Shown piece by piece: positions 1 through 6,597 of a DNA stretch of 59,559 bases. The DNA lies in NCBI RefSeq assembly GCF_014904795.1, contig NZ_JACZFS010000043.1, positions 1-59,559 on the forward strand, read 5' to 3'. The position numbers were made by a program, and so were the translations under genes. Every line of letters begins with the position of its first letter. Position 1 is the first letter of the stretch. Under the pieces are notes generated by a model. The model ran no database searches, had not been told where the DNA came from, and saw nothing but the letters and a program-made list of their open reading frames with translations. Origin of the DNA: Nisaea nitritireducens. Its GTDB lineage: Bacteria > Pseudomonadota > Alphaproteobacteria > Thalassobaculales > Thalassobaculaceae.

Positions 1-373
1 CGGAATTGAAGCGTTGCTTGGCCTTGTCATAGCCATCAGCCGAAGCGCGCTCCACGTCCGACCATGCCGCTTTCACATTGGCCCAGGCGATCTGCAGGTT
101 CTCAGAGGCAACCTCGGCGGTGCTATCCGCTGCATCGCTGGCCTTCTCTGCCTTGCGTTCGGTCCAGTCAGAAATCTGATGGCCCCATTTTTCGATGGTT
201 TGCGCCATCTCGGCACGCTGTGCATCAAGCTCTTCAAGGGTCATGGTCGGCTCGGACTGCGCACTGGAACCTGTCTGGGTACCAGTTCCGGCGAGCGCCG
301 CCGGTGCGGCAAGCGCCAGAGCGGCGACGAGGCTGGTCGTGGTCAGAAGTTTGCGGAATGTCGTGCGTTTCAT
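1..373 (-). CDS. Exported Ala/Glu/Lys-rich coiled-coil protein, 3' end cut by window edge
   Basis: Partial gene: 124 codons are visible and the C-terminus runs off the left edge. Translation from ATG at 373 gives a basic MKRTTFRK start, a hydrophobic stretch ending in AAPAALA and a probable signal-peptidase I site near residue 29. The mature part is hydrophilic and helical, with repeated EKA/DAA/SAD patterns suggesting an amphipathic coiled coil in the periplasm. GGAGG lies 5 nt upstream of this ATG; the ATG at 376 is too close to that site. A perfect EcfG-type promoter sits at 461–437 on the same strand, so it should be a general-stress gene transcribed divergently from the lipoprotein gene at 631. 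I do not recognise the family; the function is unknown. Confidence 0.8.
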   Translation of the reverse strand, partial: MKRTTFRKLLTTTSLVAALALAAPAALAGTGTQTGSSAQSEPTMTLEELDAQRAEMAQTIEKWGHQISDWTERKAEKASDAADSTAEVASENLQIAWANVKAAWSDVERASADGYDKAKQRFNS

Positions 374-436
374 CATGTCCTCCATTCGGTTGGCGACCCG
401 TTACATCCGGTAGCGGATCCGCCCGTCTGAATGGAA

Positions 437-461
437 AACGACCAACTCTCGAATTGGTTCC
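437..461 (-). promoter_or_regulatory. EcfG-type promoter for the exported coiled-coil gene
   Basis: On the minus strand GGAAC (461–457) is followed by 16 nt and CGTT (440–437), an exact match to the EcfG -35/-10 consensus. The start codon is at 373, leaving a leader of about 55 nt. Confidence 0.85.
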
Positions 462-511
462 TTTCACCTTCTCCCAATGCCTGCCCCAGACACCGGCGGA
501 GAAATCTGCAT

Positions 512-536
512 GGAACGAATTCGATCCAGCCCCGTT
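512..536 (+). promoter_or_regulatory. EcfG-type promoter for the small lipoprotein gene
   Basis: GGAAC (512–516), 16 nt, CGTT (533–536). It lies back to back with the promoter at 437–461 and about 95 nt upstream of the lipoprotein start at 631. Confidence 0.85.
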
Positions 537-630
537 CATCAAAGGCACATCGCAACAACGCCGATCCGAAACGGACACGGCATGCAGATGCCCCGGCACT
601 GCCCGACTACCGACTGCAAAGGAGAATTCG

Positions 631-825
631 ATGTCTGACCTTAATCGCACGACCACCACTCGTACCGCCGGCCCGCGGATCGCTGCCCTGCTGGCTCTCG
701 TCATGCTTGGCGCCACGGGTCTCGCCGCCTGCGATTCAGAAGGGCCGGCCGAGCAGCTTGGCGAAAACATCGACAATGCTGTCGAGGAGACCGGCGACGC
801 GATTGAAAACGCGACCGACAAATAA
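631..825 (+). CDS. Small lipoprotein (64 aa), EcfG-regulated
   Basis: The start ATG at 631 has AAGGAG 6 nt upstream. Residues 16–33 are hydrophobic and end in a lipobox (LAAC, Cys34), so the product should be lipidated on Cys34. The 30-residue mature part is very acidic, with repeated DNAVEET/DAIENATD pattern, like the short entericidin-like lipoproteins common in alphaproteobacteria. It is preceded by an exact EcfG promoter and followed directly by another one for the OmpA-like gene, so it belongs to the stress regulon. The precise role is unknown; an envelope-stress function is inferred from context only. Confidence 0.85.
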   Translation: MSDLNRTTTTRTAGPRIAALLALVMLGATGLAACDSEGPAEQLGENIDNAVEETGDAIENATDK

Positions 826-839
826 TCGAAAAATAAATT

Positions 840-864
840 GGAACCAATCTCAGCGTCGTACGTT
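840..864 (+). promoter_or_regulatory. EcfG-type promoter for the OmpA-family gene
   Basis: GGAAC (840–844), 16 nt, CGTT (861–864). It begins 15 nt after the lipoprotein stop codon and about 110 nt upstream of the OmpA-like start at 976. Confidence 0.85.
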
Positions 865-975
865 GTTAAGGCAAGATCGAAAGGAAGAAATCACCTTTCC
901 GTCACTGAACAACAGAGACAATAAGTTCCCTCATAGCTCTTTTTATTAAGGGCGGCACAGTAAATAGAGGTCATC

Positions 976-1929
976 ATGAAAAAATATCTTCTGAGCACCA
1001 TCCCTGTCGCACTCCTGGCTGTTATGCCGGCGAAAGTCGATGCCGCGGTTTTCTTCGATAATGTCGAACAGATCCGGACGATGGCGCCGACCGGCACCGA
1101 TTTCAATTCCGGCCTGGTGCGTGAGTACAAGCAGCTCAGCATTTTCGAAGCCGACGAGATGTATGACTGGATCGACGCCGAGAACCACGCCACCAAGGGC
1201 GTCATGGCCGCGAACGGCGAAACCCCGATGCCCTCCGACCCCGCTGAATGGGCGATCGAGGATCCGGCCAAGCTGCAGGAACTGGAACTTGCCCGTTCCA
1301 GCATGATGACTCTGTTCAACAAGGGAGCCCGGACCACGGCGCCGCTCGAAGCGGCCCTTGCCCAGGCCAAGTATGATTGCTGGGTAGAGCAGCAGGAAGA
1401 AGGCCACCAGCCTACTCATATCGCTGCCTGCAAGGATGAGTTCGAAGCCGCGCTGGCAGGACTCCGTACGGCAATGGAACCGCCGAAAAAGGCGCAATCA
1501 GAGCCGAAGAAAGCCGAGATGGAGATTGTGACCGTTGTCGAGGAAGTCGCCCGGGAAACCGTCTACTTCCCCTTCGACAAGGCCACCATCGATACGACGG
1601 AACAGGCGAAACTGGATAAGTTCGTCGCGGAAATGAAGAACATCCAGCCGGTTGTTACCCTCTTTATCGAAGGCCATGCCGATACGTCCGGTCCGGCTGA
1701 CTACAACCTCGCGCTTTCTGCCAGCCGTGCGGACTCGGTTCGTACAGAGCTGATGCGCCAGGGCATGACCATCGGTGACTACGGGCAGCTTCAGGTCGAG
1801 CCTGAAGGCGAAACCGCCCCGGCCGTGGCAACCGGTGACGGCGTCCGCGAACGCCTGAACCGCCGCGTTGTTGTCGTGGCCCGTGGCCAGGTGACCAAGA
1901 CCAAGAAGGTTACCGTCACGACCCAGTAA
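976..1929 (+). CDS. OmpA-family outer-membrane/peptidoglycan-associated protein
   Basis: 317 aa starting at ATG 976 with GAGG 5 nt upstream. A signal peptide (KKYLLSTIPVALLAVMPAKVDA) precedes a non-repetitive N-terminal part (about residues 25–170) containing two Cys, then a Lys/Glu/Pro linker. The C-terminal OmpA domain spans about 190–300. Its peptidoglycan-binding core is visible: YFPFDKATID, FIEGHADTSGPADYNLALSASRADSV and the late LNRRVVVV. The N-terminal part is not an obvious eight-strand barrel, so it may be periplasmic rather than a porin. The gene has its own exact EcfG promoter and a strong terminator downstream, which makes it a monocistronic stress-regulon gene. Confidence 0.9.
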   Translation: MKKYLLSTIPVALLAVMPAKVDAAVFFDNVEQIRTMAPTGTDFNSGLVREYKQLSIFEADEMYDWIDAENHATKGVMAANGETPMPSDPAEWAIEDPAKLQELELARSSMMTLFNKGARTTAPLEAALAQAKYDCWVEQQEEGHQPTHIAACKDEFEAALAGLRTAMEPPKKAQSEPKKAEMEIVTVVEEVARETVYFPFDKATIDTTEQAKLDKFVAEMKNIQPVVTLFIEGHADTSGPADYNLALSASRADSVRTELMRQGMTIGDYGQLQVEPEGETAPAVATGDGVRERLNRRVVVVARGQVTKTKKVTVTTQ

Positions 1930-1963
1930 ACGTCGCTTGAAATCCTCCCGAATACGCGACTTG

Positions 1964-1999
1964 CCGCCTCCGGTTTCTGAACCGGGGGCGGTTTTCTTT
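1964..1999 (+). terminator. Intrinsic terminator of the OmpA-family gene
   Basis: CCGCCTCCGGTT and AACCGGGGGCGG pair over 12 bp (one T·G) around a 4-nt loop and are followed by TTTTCTTT. Confidence 0.85.
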
Positions 2000-2078
2000 A
2001 TGCCCTATTGTCTCCCTGTCCTTGCATCACGTCCTGGCTCACGCTGCCCTTAATCGCCGCCCTGGACCAGAAACGCAT

Positions 2079-2102
2079 AAAGCCGGCATCGCTGCCGGCT
2101 TT
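2079..2102. terminator. Hairpin terminator between convergent genes
   Basis: A perfect 10-bp stem, AAAGCCGGCA / TGCCGGCTTT with loop TCGC. It is symmetrical, so it could serve the lipid kinase transcript on the minus strand and back up the upstream terminator on the plus strand. Confidence 0.65.
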
Positions 2103-2148
2103 TATGATCGGGAAATGTGCCGCCCTCTTTGGACGGCGGCACAACGAT

Positions 2149-3042
2149 TTACGGTTTCAGGACCTTGAGCGCGCCCGGGTGAATTTTCAGCTCCACCGTC
2201 TCCTTCAGCGGGACCAGCTCGCCGTCTACAGTGGCGTGCGCATCATGCGTTAGTCGGGGGAAATGCAATGACACGGAGCGAGCCGGATGCATGTCGAAAT
2301 CATCGTTCCGGCGCCACTCCCCGGCCGCCAGATCGGCGATCATTCTCAGATTGGCCGAAGGCGGGAGAACCGGCGCGCGGCCAATGCCGAGTACGCCGCC
2401 TTCCAGCGTGTCCGGGTACGGCATGTGGCTTTCGCCATAAAGATTGTTCGCGACCACGACGAGGCTGTAACGGCCTTCTTCTTCAGTGTCGTCGATGACA
2501 ATGCGGGCAGGAAAAGACGGCGGGCGCTGAAACATCGCCGCAATCGCCCTGAGACTGGCGAGCATCTTGCCCATGCGTGAATAATAGTCCGCAGCCTCGC
2601 GGTCGCGGACGACACGTGGCTGCATGCCGACGGAGAACTGATGAACAAAAACCTCGCCATTTGCGGTGGCGAGGTCACTTGTGCTGATGGGGGCTTTAGC
2701 CAGTGCTATGGCCGCTGTCTCAAGGTCGAGCGGGATACCCAGCGCACGGGCGAAAAGATTCATGGTTCCGGCGGGCAAGACCCCGAGAGCCTTGTCCGCC
2801 TGCCAGGCGATACGGGCCGCGGCAGAGATAGTGCCGTCCCCGCCGCCAGCGACAATGAGTTCGACCGCGCGATCACCGGCGGCATCTTCGAGAGCTTCAA
2901 TGAGATCCCGACCGGCGACCTGACGGCATTCGAGCGACCGGCCGGCCTCTTCGAACGCCGCCGTCAGCGTTTCCGCATAAGCATTGAGATCCGTGGTTTT
3001 GAGAGTGCCACCATCACGGTTCAGGACAGCAACAGCACGCAT
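2149..3042 (-). CDS. Diacylglycerol/lipid kinase family protein
   Basis: 297 aa with the DAGK catalytic fold of the YegS/BmrU type. The nucleotide-binding GGGDGTI motif is near residues 66–72, followed by LGVLPAGTMNLFAR, the usual second motif of this family. The C-terminal half carries the β-rich domain with DGELV near residue 274. The family phosphorylates diacylglycerol or related lipids at the inner membrane face; the exact substrate cannot be read from sequence. It begins 39 nt after ecfG on the same strand with no visible terminator between, so it is probably co-transcribed as nepR–ecfG–lipid kinase. That would make phospholipid recycling part of the stress response. Confidence 0.88.
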   Translation of the reverse strand: MRAVAVLNRDGGTLKTTDLNAYAETLTAAFEEAGRSLECRQVAGRDLIEALEDAAGDRAVELIVAGGGDGTISAAARIAWQADKALGVLPAGTMNLFARALGIPLDLETAAIALAKAPISTSDLATANGEVFVHQFSVGMQPRVVRDREAADYYSRMGKMLASLRAIAAMFQRPPSFPARIVIDDTEEEGRYSLVVVANNLYGESHMPYPDTLEGGVLGIGRAPVLPPSANLRMIADLAAGEWRRNDDFDMHPARSVSLHFPRLTHDAHATVDGELVPLKETVELKIHPGALKVLKP

Positions 3043-3081
3043 GGACGGATACCCCGAACGTTTCAGGAAAAGAACGTGGCC

Positions 3082-3660
3082 TCAGACAACGAAAGCAGTA
3101 TCCGAGACCTGCCCCACTTCAGGGTCCGGGCCATAGTCCGCGGCACCGGAGACCGAGAGAATTTCCTGCAATCGCTGGCGCGCCCGGTTCACCCGGCTCT
3201 TGACCGTTCCGGTCTTGCAACCGCAGATCTCCGCCGCTTCCTCATAGGCAAATCCGGAAGCGCCGATCAGGATCAGGGCTTCACGCTGATCATCCGGCAA
3301 CTGCTCAAGCGCCCGGCGAAAATCGCGCATGTCGAGCGAACCATACTGGGCCGGATGCACGGAGAGACGCTCGGCAAAGTAGCCGTCGCTATCCTGGACC
3401 TCACGGCCTTTCTTGCGCATCTGGCTGTAGAACTCGTTGCGCAGAATGGTGAAGAGCCACGCTTTCATGTTGGTGCCGGGCGTAAAGCTTTCCTGCTTTC
3501 CCCAGGCTTTCATGATGGCGTCCTGAACCAGGTCGTCCGCCCGGTCCGGGCTGCCGATCAGGGAAACCGCGAAAGCACGCAGGTTCGGCAAGTTCGAGAG
3601 CATCTCGCGTTTGAAAGACAGCCCTTCGGCGGGGCCGTCCGGTCCCGGCGCGGCATTCAT
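3082..3660 (-). CDS. ecfG: ECF sigma factor of the general stress response, EcfG
   Basis: 192 aa. Sigma region 2 is at about 25–85 (PDRADDLVQDAIMKAW, then NMKAWLFTILRNEF), and region 4 at about 115–165, with the helix-turn-helix around YEEAAEICGCKTGTVKSRVNRARQRL. It lacks the C-terminal SnoaL extension of some other ECF groups. The gene overlaps the 3' end of nepR by 4 bp (ATGA) and faces phyR, the standard arrangement of this module. It should recognise GGAAC-N16-CGTT, which occurs seven times in the first 6.3 kb, including in front of its own operon. It is held inactive by NepR until PhyR is phosphorylated. Confidence 0.95.
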   Translation of the reverse strand: MNAAPGPDGPAEGLSFKREMLSNLPNLRAFAVSLIGSPDRADDLVQDAIMKAWGKQESFTPGTNMKAWLFTILRNEFYSQMRKKGREVQDSDGYFAERLSVHPAQYGSLDMRDFRRALEQLPDDQREALILIGASGFAYEEAAEICGCKTGTVKSRVNRARQRLQEILSVSGAADYGPDPEVGQVSDTAFVV

Positions 3661-3860
3661 TTGGACGTCTCCCGGCCGGAGGCTTTTTCCGCTTCATCGA
3701 GCTTCTCGAGCAGATCCAGGAACCGGTCCGGAATTTCCTCTTCGCGCACCGTTTCATAAAGCTGGTGCAGTTTGCTTGATATCTGCGCGTTGACGTCGTC
3801 CGTTTTCTGGGCGGACGGTCGCGCGGATCCGGTAGTTTTCTGAGGTGGATTCAACGGCAT
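3657..3860 (-). CDS. nepR: NepR anti-sigma factor
   Basis: 67 aa from ATG at 3860. It contains the conserved NepR core: an amphipathic helix (NAQISSKLHQLYETV) followed by EEEIPDRFLDLLEKLDEAE. This binds EcfG in unstressed cells and the sigma-like domain of phosphorylated PhyR under stress. An in-frame TTG at 3893 would give 78 aa, but it lies 2 bp past the -10 element of the EcfG promoter (CGTT at 3898–3895), upstream of any plausible transcription start. The ATG at 3860, with GAGAG about 8 nt upstream, is therefore preferred. It is translationally coupled to ecfG and autoregulated through the EcfG promoter. Confidence 0.93.
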   Translation of the reverse strand: MPLNPPQKTTGSARPSAQKTDDVNAQISSKLHQLYETVREEEIPDRFLDLLEKLDEAEKASGRETSK

Positions 3861-3894
3861 GTGGCACACTCTCGGGTTAGAGTTTTGCTTCAAT

Positions 3895-3919
3895 AACGAT
3901 CAGCGGCAAAAAAAGTTCC
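3895..3919 (-). promoter_or_regulatory. EcfG-type promoter of nepR–ecfG
   Basis: On the minus strand GGAAC (3919–3915), 16 nt, CGTT (3898–3895). It gives positive autoregulation of the nepR–ecfG operon and rules out the upstream TTG start of nepR. Confidence 0.92.
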
Positions 3920-3927
3920 ATCGTCGG

Positions 3928-3952
3928 GGAACTTTTTTTTCAGACGCGCGTT
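3928..3952 (+). promoter_or_regulatory. EcfG-type promoter of phyR
   Basis: GGAAC (3928–3932), 16 nt, CGTT (3949–3952). It is back to back with the nepR promoter; the two GGAAC elements are 8 bp apart. phyR starts at 4000. Confidence 0.92.
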
Positions 3953-3999
3953 TAGCCTTCATCTTACGCCTGTTTCAGGCAACCTTGGAGTTTCAAGCT

Positions 4000-4797
4000 A
4001 TGTCTCTGTCAAACCGTGTCGCGCCCCATCTTCCGTCCCTGCGCCGTTATGGCCGGGCCGTGACGGGCTCCCAAACATCCGGTGACGCTTACGTGGCCGC
4101 AACCCTCGAAGCGCTGATAGCGGATGTATCCTGTTTTCCAGAGACGTCCAGTGATCGCGTCTCCCTATTCAAACTCTTCGCCACCCTGTTTGGTTCCACC
4201 ACCATTCCGGTCGAACCGGGTCCATCACCCTATGCATGGGAACAGCGGGCGGCCGCAAACCTCTCAGCCGTCCCGCCGACTGCCCGGCAGGCCTTCCTGC
4301 TGCTCGTGGTCGAGGGTTTCAGTGAAGCCGATATCGCTGAAATCCTGTCGGTCGACAAAACTGAGGTCGGCGGTTTGCTCGAAGAGGCCTCGATCGAGAT
4401 TTCGCGTCAGGTCGCGACCGACATCATGATCATCGAGGACGAGCCGTTGATCGCGATGGATATCGAACAGATGGTCGAGACCCTCGGCCACCGGGTCACA
4501 GGCATCGCCCGCACCCACAAGGAAGCGGTCAAGCTGTTCGCCGACACAAAGCCGAAGATGATCTTGGCCGACATCCAGCTCGCCGACGGCAGCTCCGGGA
4601 TCGACGCGGTCAACGAGATCCTGAAGTCCAACAGCAACATCCCGGTGATCTTCATCACCGCCTTCCCGGAACGCTTCCTGACCGGCGAGCGGCCGGAGCC
4701 GGCCTTCCTGGTCACGAAGCCGTTCAATCCGGACATGGTAAAAGCCTTGATCAGTCAGGCTCTGTTCTTCATGGAAAAGGTTACGGAGCCAGCGTGA
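4000..4797 (+). CDS. phyR: PhyR, anti-anti-sigma response regulator of the general stress response
   Basis: 265 aa from ATG 4000, with GGAG 9 nt upstream. The N-terminal half (about 10–135) is the sigma-like domain, with an EcfG-like region 4 (TARQAFLLLVVEGFSEADIAEILSV). The C-terminal half (about 142–260) is a receiver domain: acidic pocket IIEDE at 145–148, phosphoacceptor Asp191 in LADIQLADGSSG, Thr in FITAF, and Lys in TKPF. Phosphorylation exposes the sigma-like domain, which then sequesters NepR and frees EcfG. It is divergent from nepR–ecfG, with its own EcfG promoter. The soluble HWE kinase 0.3 kb downstream and the CHASE-HWE kinase at 6598 are candidate phosphodonors. Confidence 0.96.
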   Translation: MSLSNRVAPHLPSLRRYGRAVTGSQTSGDAYVAATLEALIADVSCFPETSSDRVSLFKLFATLFGSTTIPVEPGPSPYAWEQRAAANLSAVPPTARQAFLLLVVEGFSEADIAEILSVDKTEVGGLLEEASIEISRQVATDIMIIEDEPLIAMDIEQMVETLGHRVTGIARTHKEAVKLFADTKPKMILADIQLADGSSGIDAVNEILKSNSNIPVIFITAFPERFLTGERPEPAFLVTKPFNPDMVKALISQALFFMEKVTEPA

Positions 4798-4821
4798 CCG
4801 GATTCATCTAGTGCATTCGAT

Positions 4822-4846
4822 GGAACCTATGACGCACCGGCACGTT
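4822..4846 (+). promoter_or_regulatory. EcfG-type promoter of the DUF1328 gene
   Basis: GGAAC (4822–4826), 16 nt, CGTT (4843–4846). It lies about 30 nt upstream of the DUF1328 start at 4876 and probably also feeds the HWE kinase at 5131. Confidence 0.9.
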
Positions 4847-4875
4847 GTTCTTCCCGAACCACACGGGAGACAATC

Positions 4876-5040
4876 ATGCTTGGCTATGCACTTTTATTCT
4901 TCATCGTCGCGCTTATCGCCGGCGTCCTCGGTTTCACGGGGATCGCCGGTGCCAGCGCCGGAATCGCGAAAATCCTGTTCGTCATATTCCTGGTGCTGTT
5001 CGCAATATCGATGGTCTTCCGCCTGTTCCGCAGGGTTTAG
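4876..5040 (+). CDS. DUF1328 (YtjA/UPF0391) small membrane protein
   Basis: 54 aa, starting [20 protein letters not shown] and then [20 protein letters not shown]. This is the two-helix hydrophobic pattern of the DUF1328 family, ending in the basic RLFRRV. GGGAG lies about 7 nt upstream. The function of the family is unknown; members are often stress-induced inner-membrane peptides. An exact EcfG promoter directly upstream assigns it to the general stress regulon. The HWE kinase begins 90 nt downstream on the same strand without an obvious terminator. Confidence 0.9.
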   Translation: MLGYALLFFIVALIAGVLGFTGIAGASAGIAKILFVIFLVLFAISMVFRLFRRV

Positions 5041-5130
5041 GCGGGCCATATTCCATCCTTCAGGCAGCCCGCACGGCGAGAGTCGCCATCGGGCTGCCGG
5101 AGAAATTCAGCATTTACGGAGGGTACTATC

Positions 5131-6141
5131 GTGACATTGCCGGTCGAACATCTGACCTGGCAAAAGGGTGGACAGAACGAGGCAGACCTTCGCGATCACC
5201 TCGTGCGCGCCCTTATCCGGTCGGGGGTTTGCGTAACCCTTCAGGATGCATCCCTCGATTATCTTTTCATCGCCAACCTGCCCGACTGCTGGTCGGTCCT
5301 GCCCGCGCATTCACCGCGCGACGAGGACATGTTCGGCCCCGAAATCGGCGCCGCACTGACAAGCCTGAAGACCGATGCCATCACGCAGCAGGAAAACCAG
5401 AAGCAGGAAATGACCGTCGGTCAGAACCAGTTTTTCGAGTTCAACGTCGAGTTGCTGGTTCCCACTCATAACCCGGCCCTCATCATGACCACGATCGTCG
5501 ACCTTACGGAGGAACGGCGCCGGGAGCGGACCCTGAAAGCATTGCTGCGCGAACTCAGTCACCGCAGCAAAAATCTCCTCGCCATCATTCAAAGCATCGC
5601 AACCCAGACGGCCCGGCACTCCGGCACACTGGACAGCTTCCTGACGAAATTCCGCGGAAGGCTTTACTCCCTGTCCCAGTCGCAGGACCTGATCACGGAT
5701 TCAAGCTGGACCGGTGCGCGCTTTCGCGATCTCGCATCGCAGCAGATCGAGAAATACGTCTCAGAAGATCATTCCGGCATCACTGTCGAAGGAGACGATC
5801 CCTGGCTGTCTCCGAACGAAGCCCTGCATGTCGGCCTTGCCTTGCATGAACTGATCGTGAATGCGGCAAGCCATGGCGGGGCGTCAAAAGCGACCGCGCC
5901 GGTCACGCTGATCTGCGACAGCACTCTGGAGGGAGCCCGGCAGCAGGTCTCAATCCGCTGGCACGAAACACGACCGGAGAGCGAGGCCTCGAACGCAGAG
6001 GCCGAACAGCAAGACGGCCGGTTCGGCAGCATCGTCCTGGAGCGCGTTGTGCCGAATGCCGTCAACGGCGTAGCGCACTATCGGATTGCAGCCGATCACG
6101 TCGCTTACGACCTCACCTTCACACAGGAAAATCCGACCTGA
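5131..6141 (+). CDS. Soluble HWE-family sensor histidine kinase beside phyR
   Basis: 336 aa from GTG 5131 with GGAGGG 8 nt upstream. It has no signal peptide or membrane span. Residues about 20–130 form a PAS-like input domain ending in DLTEERRRERT. The HWE kinase core follows: phosphoacceptor His144 in ELSHRSKNLLAIIQS, the N-box ALHELIVNAASHGG with its extra His, and the W-x-E signature in SIRWHE. Its position next to phyR, probably in one operon with the EcfG-controlled DUF1328 gene, makes it the best candidate for the PhyR kinase (PhyK/LovK-like role). That pairing is inferred from context; HWE kinases are the known PhyR phosphodonors. Confidence 0.9.
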   Translation: MTLPVEHLTWQKGGQNEADLRDHLVRALIRSGVCVTLQDASLDYLFIANLPDCWSVLPAHSPRDEDMFGPEIGAALTSLKTDAITQQENQKQEMTVGQNQFFEFNVELLVPTHNPALIMTTIVDLTEERRRERTLKALLRELSHRSKNLLAIIQSIATQTARHSGTLDSFLTKFRGRLYSLSQSQDLITDSSWTGARFRDLASQQIEKYVSEDHSGITVEGDDPWLSPNEALHVGLALHELIVNAASHGGASKATAPVTLICDSTLEGARQQVSIRWHETRPESEASNAEAEQQDGRFGSIVLERVVPNAVNGVAHYRIAADHVAYDLTFTQENPT

Positions 6142-6180
6142 AAAAAAAGTCGGCGCCGCCCGGGGAAAGGCGACGCCGAC
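6142..6180 (-). terminator. Intrinsic terminator, minus strand, of the candidate sRNA
   Basis: A 12-bp stem (6149–6160 with 6169–6180, one G·T) is followed on the minus strand by eight T. There is no T-tract on the plus-strand side, so it is oriented for a minus-strand transcript although no minus-strand protein gene lies upstream. Confidence 0.8.
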
Positions 6181-6269
6181 AAATGACTCTCGGATAAAAT
6201 CCGATTGGTTTCCGCAGTCCTTGGGGGTGCGCCATCAGGGGGGAGCCATCGGGCGCGGGCTGCAGATAC
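6142..6269 (-). ncRNA. Candidate EcfG-dependent small RNA (GsrN-like logic)
   Basis: An exact EcfG promoter (6300–6276, minus strand) predicts a start near 6269. A strong intrinsic terminator ends at about 6142, giving a transcript of about 128 nt. No ORF with a ribosome site fits inside; the only long frame begins upstream of the promoter and reads through the terminator into the kinase gene. The RNA would have C-rich stretches (GGCUCCCCCCUGAUGG, then CACCCCCAAGG) in its 5' half, a short hairpin (UCGGAU/AUCCGA) in the middle, and the terminator stem. C-rich exposed loops are typical of anti-Shine-Dalgarno sRNAs such as GsrN of Caulobacter, which is also general-stress-sigma-dependent. The 3' end is antisense to the last bases of the kinase mRNA. 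Confidence 0.6.
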
Positions 6270-6275
6270 ATGTAG

Positions 6276-6300
6276 AACGCCTTCGCGCTGGAAAAGTTCC
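6276..6300 (-). promoter_or_regulatory. Orphan EcfG-type promoter
   Basis: On the minus strand GGAAC (6300–6296), 16 nt, CGTT (6279–6276). No protein gene follows; about 130 bp on, transcription would meet the terminator at 6180–6142. Confidence 0.75.
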
Positions 6301-6597
6301 ATCCGATTGCGGGATATCGGGAGATGGCGCTGTTGCGGCAATTGTCGGGCAAAAGGCGCGGAAACCGGGCCGCATCCCCACATTTCATACGCATTTTTCA
6401 GATATCTGCTCCCTGAGACCCCCGCGGCCCTGGCCTGGTGCCTAGCCTGGAGTGCACTGCGCGTAGAGGCCTTGGTGCGTCACTGATGGCCGAAAGGGAC
6501 ACAGCACCGCTGCGGGAGAAGCCATTTATCTTGTATTGGAAATATTGCCGGACGGTTCGTTTGCCCCTATTAAATCGTTCGGGAGATCGGAAAATCC

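Noticed and set aside
6119-6394. 91-codon minus-strand ORF over the sRNA locus
   Set aside because: It begins upstream of the EcfG promoter, reads through the terminator and into the kinase gene, and has no ribosome site. A non-coding RNA explains the promoter and terminator better.
6481-6597. Possible EcfG promoter for the CHASE-HWE kinase
   Set aside because: GGAAA occurs near 6538 and GTT near 6555, but the -35 is imperfect and the spacing is wrong.
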